From positions 2,912,001 to 2,976,000 of the forward strand of contig NZ_CP030941.1 of the NCBI RefSeq assembly GCF_036621415.1: 64,000 nucleotides of DNA, read 5' to 3'. Each line of letters starts with the position of its first letter. Position 1 is the stretch's first letter. Positions 58,538 through 64,000 of this stretch are shown here, one piece after another. The position numbers and the translations under genes are program-made. Source of the stretch: Nitratireductor thuwali. GTDB lineage: Bacteria > Pseudomonadota > Alphaproteobacteria > Rhizobiales > Rhizobiaceae. The notes under the pieces were generated by a model. That model made no database searches and had not been told where the DNA came from. It saw only the letters and a program-made list of their open reading frames with translations.

Positions 58538-59263
58538 TCACGAGCCGGCCGTGAAAGCGCCCCTGTTCGTCGCTTCGTCGGCAACCTTCTTGAGCGAATG
58601 TTCACCGGCTCCGGCGTAGGTTTCGCTCATGATGAGGTCCGAAAGCGGGAGCCGCTTGCCCCACCCCTTTGTTTCCAGCTCCGGCTGTGCGGCAAAGGCG
58701 GAGACCGGTCCCACGCAAAGATAGGCGACGGGCTCCACATGTTCGGGAATATCAAGCAGCCGCTTCAGCGCTTCCCGGTCCAGAATGCTGACCCAGCCGA
58801 CGCCAATGTCTTCGGCGCGGGCCGCAAGCCAGAAGTTCTGCACCGCGCAAACGGTGCTGTAGAGGTCCATCTGGGGATTGTGCGAACGGCCCAGCGGCGA
58901 ATTCTGCGAGCGCTGCCGATCGCAGGTGACCACCAGGTTGAGCGCGCTTTCGCATATGCCTTCCAGCTTCAGCGTGCGATAGAGGGCCTGGCGCTCCTCC
59001 GCGATGCGCGGCAGTTCCTGTTGCCTTGCCGCTAGGAAAAGGTCCCGCACCTGCCTCCGGCGCGCCATGTCCCGGATGATGATGAAGTTCCACGGCTGCA
59101 TGTAGCCGACGGAAGGGGCGTGATGCGCGGCCATGAGAAGCCGCGCAAGCACCTCGTCCTCGATCGGTTCCGGCAGGAACTGGCTGCGTATGTCCCTCCG
59201 GGTGAAGATCGCGCGGTAGACCGCCTCGCGTCCAAGCATGCCGAAAGCCTCGCCCGAGTTCAT
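58538..59263 (-). CDS. bluB: 5,6-dimethylbenzimidazole synthase BluB
   Basis: The 241-residue nitroreductase-fold enzyme cannibalises FMN to make the lower ligand of vitamin B12. It has FTRRDIRSQFLPEPIEDEVL near the N-terminus, HHAPSVGYMQPWNFIIIRD, and GWGKRLPLSDLI near the end. Length and motifs fit BluB well. It stands alone here, without cobalamin genes as neighbours. Confidence 0.94.
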   Translation of the reverse strand: MNSGEAFGMLGREAVYRAIFTRRDIRSQFLPEPIEDEVLARLLMAAHHAPSVGYMQPWNFIIIRDMARRRQVRDLFLAARQQELPRIAEERQALYRTLKLEGICESALNLVVTCDRQRSQNSPLGRSHNPQMDLYSTVCAVQNFWLAARAEDIGVGWVSILDREALKRLLDIPEHVEPVAYLCVGPVSAFAAQPELETKGWGKRLPLSDLIMSETYAGAGEHSLKKVADEATNRGAFTAGS

Positions 59264-59331
59264 CCGCTGTCCCCATTGTCGTACATTTCTTCTTGCAGGC
59301 GGTCATGCCCGCTCCCCCATAGGTCCTGACC

Positions 59332-60618
59332 CTAGATCCTGTCCCGCAGCGCATACCAGTTGAGCGCGAGGAACAGCAGGGCCGGCCGCAGCCGCGGCCC
59401 GCCGGGGAAGGGGGGTATCTTGAGCTCCTCGAACAGTTTCAGGCGGTCGCGATTGCCCGTCACCGCCTCCGCATAGAGCTTGCCCGTGAAATTCGACAGC
59501 ATGACGCCGTGGCCGGAATAGCCGCCCGCGGAAACGACATTGGGCATGACCTCGCGCACGAACGGCTTGCGCGGCAGGGTGATGCCCACATAGCCGCCCC
59601 AGGCATGCGTGATCTCGACACCCTTGAGGTCTGGATAGACCTCGGCGATCTGCCTCCTGATCTGGTCCTTGATGTTCTGCGGATCGCCCTTCGAATAGAT
59701 TTCGCGGCCGCCGAACAGCAGCCGCCCGTCCCGGGACTTGCGGAAATAGCGCACGACGAAGCGCGAATCGTCCACGCTCTCGCCCCCGGGAATGACGGGA
59801 CTGTCGGGCCCCAGCGGTGCCGTTGCGCCGATGAAGGAGCCGATCGGCATCACATGCGCCGCCGTCACCGGCTCCAGCCCGCCGCAGTGGGCGTTGGTGG
59901 CCATCAGGCACTTGTCGGCGGTGATCGTCCCCCTCGGCGTTGTCACATGCACCTTGCCGCCGGCGGACTTGATGCCGGAGGCCGGCGTCTTCTCGTAAAG
60001 CTTGGCGCCCGCTGCCGCTGCCACGCGCGCCGTGCCGACCAGCAGCTTGAGCGGATGAATATGCCCGGTGCCCGAATCGGCCAGGCCGCCATGGTAAAGC
60101 CGCGAGCCGAGCCGGCGCGCCGCCTCGCCCGCATCCAGGAAGGTCAGATGGGGATAGCCGAAACGCTCGGCCATGATCTCGGCATGGGCCCGATAATGTT
60201 TCAGGTAGCGCTTCTTGTGAGCGACCGAAATCTGCCCCGGCATGTAATCGAGATCGATGTTGTTGGTTGCGGCGAAATCGAGAAGGTGCTGCTTGGCTTC
60301 CTCCCCCAGATCGAACAGCGCCTTTGCGCGGGTGAAGCCGAGCTCTTCCTCGAGGTCCTCCGCCCAGGCACGCTGGCCGGTGCCCAGCTGCCCGCCATTG
60401 CGGCCCGAGGCCCCGTCGCCGAAGCGATGCGCCTCGACCAGCGCGACATCGACCCCCGCCCTGGCCAGATGTGCGGCCGCCGAAAGCCCGGTGAAACCGC
60501 CGCCGACGATCACGACATCCGCCTTCACGTCGCCGTCGAGCGCCGGATACCCGGGCCGCTCGCCGACCGTGGCCTCATACCAGGAATAGCCGGGGGAGAT
60601 GGGGGACTGGTAGGGCAT
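59332..60618 (-). CDS. puuB: Gamma-glutamylputrescine oxidase-like FAD oxidoreductase
   Basis: A 428-residue DAO-family flavoenzyme with the FAD motif VVIVGGGFTGLSAAAHLA (about 35-52) and GASGRNGGQLGTGQR, typical of PuuB. In the gamma-glutamylated route it oxidises gamma-glutamylputrescine. It lies downstream of a PuuA-type glutamine synthetase gene on the same strand, which supports the assignment. Confidence 0.87.
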   Translation of the reverse strand: MPYQSPISPGYSWYEATVGERPGYPALDGDVKADVVIVGGGFTGLSAAAHLARAGVDVALVEAHRFGDGASGRNGGQLGTGQRAWAEDLEEELGFTRAKALFDLGEEAKQHLLDFAATNNIDLDYMPGQISVAHKKRYLKHYRAHAEIMAERFGYPHLTFLDAGEAARRLGSRLYHGGLADSGTGHIHPLKLLVGTARVAAAAGAKLYEKTPASGIKSAGGKVHVTTPRGTITADKCLMATNAHCGGLEPVTAAHVMPIGSFIGATAPLGPDSPVIPGGESVDDSRFVVRYFRKSRDGRLLFGGREIYSKGDPQNIKDQIRRQIAEVYPDLKGVEITHAWGGYVGITLPRKPFVREVMPNVVSAGGYSGHGVMLSNFTGKLYAEAVTGNRDRLKLFEELKIPPFPGGPRLRPALLFLALNWYALRDRI

Positions 60619-60624
60619 GCTACA

Positions 60625-60728
60625 GGTGAATGGGGAATAGTGGATGGTGAACAGGCCCGGCCGTGCCGTTGCCGCACTCGTTGGAATCCGTCATTTCAGC
60701 CATTCACCATTCACCATTCACCGTTTGC
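60625..60728. repeat. Short tandem/inverted repeat between puuA-like and puuB-like genes
   Basis: Three ATTCACC units at about 60702-60723 are complementary to GGTGAAT and GGATGGTGAAC at 60625-60651. They can form a hairpin in the 113-base gap between the two putrescine-catabolism genes. Confidence 0.45.
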
Positions 60729-60731
60729 CCC

Positions 60732-62165
60732 TCACACATTCAAAAGCAGATACTCTCGCTCCCATGGGCTGATAACCTGCATGAACGTCTCGAACTCCGC
60801 CCGCTTGATCGCGGCATAGGTCGTGGCGAAGGGATCGCCGAGGATGGAGACGAGCGAGGCGTCCTCCTCGAACAGCGAAACCGCCTCGAGAAGACCGCGC
60901 GGCAGCTCGATCTCGTCCTTGTTGACGGCCGTGCCGGCCGGCGCATCGGGCTTAACCTTCTCCAGGATGCCGATCAGTCCGCAGGCCAGCGATGCCGCCA
61001 GCGCCAGATAGGGGTTGGCGTCCGATGAGGGAATGCGGTTCTCGACGCGCCGCGCCGCGGGGTCCGAGCGCGGCACGCGGAAGGCGGTGGTGCGGTTGTC
61101 GTAGCCCCAGCGCGTGTTCACCGGCACGGAAGTGCCCTGCGTCAGCCGCCGGTACGAGTTGACGTAGGGCGCCAGCATGATGAGTGCGTTGGGAATGTGC
61201 CGCTGCAGTCCGCCGATGAAGTGGAGGAAGGTTTCGGTCTCTTCGCCGTTTTCCTCCGCAAAGACATTGCCGCCGGTTTTCAGGTTGACCACCGATTGAT
61301 GGATATGCATCGCCGATCCCGGCTGGTTCTGGATCGGCTTGGCCATGAAGGTGGCGTAGATGTCGTGCTTCAGCGCCGCCTCGCGGATCGTGCGCTTGAA
61401 CAGGAACACCTGGTCCGCCAGTTCCACCGGGTCGCCGTGGCGCAGGTTGATCTCGAGCTGCCCGGCGCCTTCCTCATGGATCAGCGTGTCGATCTCGAGA
61501 CCCTGCGTCTCGGAAAAATGATAGATGTCGTCGATCAGCTCGTCGAATTCATTGACGCCGGCAATGGAGTAGCCTTGGCCCCCGCCGATCGGCCGGCCCG
61601 ACCGCCCGACCGGCGGCGTGAGCGGATAGTCCGGATCCGGGTTCTTGTGGACGAGATAGAACTCGATCTCCGGCGCGACGATCGGCTTCAGCCCGTGCTT
61701 GGCATATTGCTCGACCACATTCTTCAGCACGTTGCGCGGCGTGAACTCCACCGCCCGTCCGTCCTGGTGCACCAGATCGCAGATCACCTGCGCCGTCGGG
61801 TCCGATTCCCATGGCACGACCGAGAGCGTGGAAAGGTCGGGCACCAGCTTCAGGTCGCCGTCGTCCTGAGGATAGGTAAAGCCGCTGCTGTCCTCCGGAT
61901 AACCGCCCGAGATGGTGGTCATGAACACCGCCGAAGGAAGCGCCAGCGAGGTGTTGGAGGTGAATTTCTTGGAGGGCATCATCTTGCCCCGGGCAACGCC
62001 CGCCTGGTCGGGCGTGATGCACTCGATGTCCTCGATGCTGCGCCAGTCGAGCCAGGCCGCGGCTTCCTTCCACCCCTTCACGCCCCTGAGATTCTTCACG
62101 AAAGTCGGCGTGCGAACGCGCCCGCTTCTGCCGACGGTCCGGCTTTCCTTTTTCTTGTCCAGCAT
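60732..62165 (-). CDS. puuA: Glutamine synthetase family protein, gamma-glutamylputrescine synthetase type
   Basis: The 477-residue enzyme has the GS catalytic domain: APEIEFYLVHKNPDPDYPLT, EGAGQLEINLRHGDPVELAD, GSAMHIHQSV, TRWGYDNRTTAFRVPRSDP and VENRIPSSDANPYLAL. N-terminal residues about 24-60 (LRGVKGWKEAAAWLDWRS) match the PuuA/GlnT-like branch that glutamylates amines rather than making glutamine. The ATG at 62165 directly abuts a 274-base inverted-repeat element, and no good ribosome site precedes it. Paired with a puuB-like gene. Confidence 0.88.
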   Translation of the reverse strand: MLDKKKESRTVGRSGRVRTPTFVKNLRGVKGWKEAAAWLDWRSIEDIECITPDQAGVARGKMMPSKKFTSNTSLALPSAVFMTTISGGYPEDSSGFTYPQDDGDLKLVPDLSTLSVVPWESDPTAQVICDLVHQDGRAVEFTPRNVLKNVVEQYAKHGLKPIVAPEIEFYLVHKNPDPDYPLTPPVGRSGRPIGGGQGYSIAGVNEFDELIDDIYHFSETQGLEIDTLIHEEGAGQLEINLRHGDPVELADQVFLFKRTIREAALKHDIYATFMAKPIQNQPGSAMHIHQSVVNLKTGGNVFAEENGEETETFLHFIGGLQRHIPNALIMLAPYVNSYRRLTQGTSVPVNTRWGYDNRTTAFRVPRSDPAARRVENRIPSSDANPYLALAASLACGLIGILEKVKPDAPAGTAVNKDEIELPRGLLEAVSLFEEDASLVSILGDPFATTYAAIKRAEFETFMQVISPWEREYLLLNV

Positions 62166-62438
62166 TAGGGCCTGTTGACATTCATGGTTGTGGTGTCGGC
62201 GCGGCGCTCAAGGCCAATGGCTAGGCGCGAAAGGCGTCGTAGTGTGAACCACTTCAAGCCTTTCGCAACAACGTCCATTGGGCTTGAGCGCCGCGTCCCG
62301 CAGGGATTTGGCCAGAATGGCCCTTGGCCGCAGCCTTCGTCGTCGAATATGCTCTGCATGTCCTTCCTCCTCAGGCTACGACCCTGGGCCATTCTGGTCA
62401 AACCGACACCGCAGCCATGAGTGTCAACAGGCCCTAAT
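62165..62438. mobile_element. MITE-like element with 35-bp terminal inverted repeats
   Basis: The left end TTAGGGCCTGTTGACATTCA and right end (reverse complement TTAGGGCCTGTTGACACTCA) match over about 35 bases with four differences. Inside are a second inverted pair (GGCGCGGCGCTCAAG and CTTGAGCGCCGCG) and a third (GGCCAGAATGGCCC and GGGCCATTCTGG). It encodes no transposase, so it is a non-autonomous, strongly structured element. Its left end coincides with the puuA start codon. Confidence 0.7.
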
Positions 62439-62510
62439 CACCAGGAGTGCTTCAGATGGCCGAGTATAGACGCGGGCATCCGGTAAAGGAAAGGGGCGTC
62501 CCGCTTCGCT

Positions 62511-62897
62511 TCACGGCTTCGGCTGGGTATGTTGCTTGATGACCCGGTCGATGATGGGCTGCAGGATATCCGGTGTGATCGGCTTCCCGGCCACCGTGTC
62601 GATCAGATATCGATAGGCATCCAGCCGTTCGGCCTCGCCGGGCCCGCAGATCAGCACGACACGCGGCAGGGCGGGAAAGGCTGTCCGCCTTCTCTGCGCG
62701 ATCCCGTCGAAAAGAGCGTGCAACAGATCGGGAGCGGCTGCGGTGTCGATGATCACCAGACCCGGGTCGCGGTGCATGAACTCGCGTTGCGCGACTTCGG
62801 GGGTCACCGCTATCGCCTTTATGTAACACCGCTCGATCGTGCGGGAGATCACGATCCTGCTGATGGGAGAGGATGCAACCACAAGTGCAGTCTTCAT
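62511..62897 (-). CDS. Receiver-like (CheY-fold) protein
   Basis: A 128-residue protein beginning MKTALVVASSPISRIVISRT. It has the receiver layout with a phospho-acceptor-type Asp in LVIIDTAAAPD, a Thr/Cys-containing strand VVLICGPGE and the conserved Lys in VAGKPITPDIL, but the usual acidic pair after strand 1 is replaced by Ser-Ser. It may be a degenerate receiver. The ATG at 62897 is preferred over a frame start at 63005. Partner unknown. Confidence 0.6.
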   Translation of the reverse strand: MKTALVVASSPISRIVISRTIERCYIKAIAVTPEVAQREFMHRDPGLVIIDTAAAPDLLHALFDGIAQRRRTAFPALPRVVLICGPGEAERLDAYRYLIDTVAGKPITPDILQPIIDRVIKQHTQPKP

Positions 62898-63102
62898 GAT
62901 TCCGTGCTTGTCAGGAGAACCGCATCGCGGGATGGAGACGGCACCAGGCGTCCTCGCGCATGTGGTGTGTTCATGACGCCACGTCATCCTGCCGTTCGAT
63001 CGCAATGTCAGGTTGAAATCAGTTTCCGCATACTCCCCACATCCGCGATTTTGTCAACCCGTATAACAGTTCGTGCGGCAATCTGTTCCCATAAAGAAAA
63101 AA
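62898..63102. other. Upstream region of the receiver-like gene
   Basis: No gene is seen in this stretch. It contains the probable promoter of the receiver-like gene and lies between that gene and the aceA-operon terminator. Confidence 0.35.
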
Positions 63103-63125
63103 GCTCCGGCGTGGACGCGCGGAGC
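63103..63125 (-). terminator. Terminator of the aceA transcript
   Basis: On the minus strand, GGCTCCG and CGGAGC form a hairpin followed by six T residues, a textbook intrinsic terminator. It lies downstream of the 81-residue ORF that follows aceA. A-rich sequence on the other side suggests it may also work rightward. Confidence 0.7.
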
Positions 63126-63155
63126 CTTTCTCGCACCGGGGGCGGGGGTGATGCA

Positions 63156-63203
63156 GAGCAATTCCAGGAAAAGGGGAAGCCGGTCTTCCGTCCGGAATTG
63201 CGC
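63156..63203. repeat. Rhizobial-type intergenic palindrome (third)
   Basis: GAGCAATTCCAGGAAAAGGG pairs with CTTCCGTCCGGAATTGC. This is the familiar GCAATTCCGGACGGAAAACC...TTTTCCTGGAATTGC palindrome scattered in Mesorhizobium-like genomes. Confidence 0.65.
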
Positions 63204-63254
63204 AAAATCAAACAGTTGGTTCAGCCTGGCGTTTCTGTGAAACGGTGAGCCGAT

Positions 63255-63500
63255 CTAGCGCTGTGCCAGTCCGTTTGTGACGATCACCGGCACCAGCAGG
63301 TCGCCCCAGTTGCCGCCGCCGGCGTGGTGACGGGCCGAACGCACGAGCTCGACCGACACGCCGGCATCCACCGCCTTCATGACCGACTGGTTGAGACGGT
63401 GCAGATCGTTGGCCAGCATGCGGATGGCCGCCTGCTGGTCGTCGTTCATGGCCGATGCCTGTTCTTCGGCCCGTTCCTTGACGCGTGTGTTCGGTGTCAT
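63255..63500 (-). CDS. Small hypothetical protein downstream of aceA
   Basis: An 81-residue protein: a charged N-terminus with MTPNTRVKERAEEQASAMND, a helical middle (MLANDLHRLNQSVMKAVDAG) and a C-terminus GGNWGDLLVPVIVTNGLAQR. AAGGAGA precedes the ATG. It starts 30 bases after the aceA stop and shares its terminator, so it is probably co-transcribed with the glyoxylate-shunt gene. No family recognised. Confidence 0.65.
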   Translation of the reverse strand: MTPNTRVKERAEEQASAMNDDQQAAIRMLANDLHRLNQSVMKAVDAGVSVELVRSARHHAGGGNWGDLLVPVIVTNGLAQR

Positions 63501-63530
63501 TTCGGTTCTCCTTATGGGACCCGCCGGGGT

Positions 63531-64000
<470 letters not shown>

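Noticed and set aside
60625..60728. Short repeats as a possible CRISPR array
   Set aside because: The ATTCACC units are 7 bases with no spacers; no cas genes or CRISPR-like spacing occur anywhere in the window.

Overview
The window looks like chromosome from an alphaproteobacterium of the Hyphomicrobiales, most likely near Mesorhizobium, Chelativorans or Nitratireductor. Supporting signs are several rhizobial-type intergenic palindromes (32.6, 23.9, 24.1 and 63.2 kb), a single-chain indolepyruvate:ferredoxin oxidoreductase, a zwf-pgl-edd Entner-Doudoroff operon, bluB and rhizobial-style exopolysaccharide genes. Species cannot be fixed from this sequence alone.

Region 1 (1-3.3 kb) holds small accessory genes: a CcoN-like membrane protein, a secreted excalibur protein, a DUF3606 protein, a zinc-ribbon protein, an HNH nuclease, a 25-residue membrane peptide, a frameshifted ORF and a secreted protein.

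Region 2 (about 3.33-23.68 kb) is an integrated mobilizable element. It ends at tRNA-Phe(GAA) beside a P4-type tyrosine integrase. A degenerate copy of the tRNA 3' end at 3331-3354 looks like the other attachment site. It carries an AlpA regulator, a TraA relaxase, divergent traC/traD, and a nic-like site with an inverted repeat between traA and traC. No type IV secretion genes are seen, so it probably depends on a helper. Cargo: a type I restriction-modification operon (hsdM, GIY-YIG gene, extended hsdS, HEPN-like gene, hsdR), rlmJ, a small DUF6961-like gene, and a tightly overlapping three-gene operon at 16.6-20.6 kb. That operon encodes (i) an exonuclease / DUF429 / nucleotide-kinase-like fusion, (ii) a short adenylosuccinate-synthetase homologue with the catalytic Asp replaced by Ser, as I recall for phage PurZ, and (iii) a dCTP-deaminase/dUTPase-fold protein with a transmembrane helix and coiled coil. 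It is the best candidate here for an undescribed system: deoxynucleotide manipulation coupled to nuclease and membrane effector functions. Its role in defence is inference.

Region 3 (23.7-33.7 kb) has a SsuABC/TauABC-like ABC importer, a patch of decayed genes (truncated VOC protein, IS256-type transposase start, nucleotidyltransferase remnant), the indolepyruvate oxidoreductase with a divergent Lrp regulator, and proC.

Region 4 (33.8-42.9 kb) is an exopolysaccharide locus: polymerase, three glycosyltransferases plus a DUF6492 protein, flippase and chain-length/export protein.

Region 5 (42.9-64 kb) is core and metabolic: folD, a GlxA-type regulator, DUF488, chromate resistance (chrB apparently frameshifted, chrA), edd-pgl-zwf, an aldehyde dehydrogenase with an SDR and an SLC13 permease, a LysR/AhpD-like/3-HIBADH-like block flanked by a 22-bp duplication, bluB, putrescine-type puuB and glutamine synthetase (with a 274-bp inverted-repeat element abutting its start codon), a receiver-like protein, and the 3' end of aceA.
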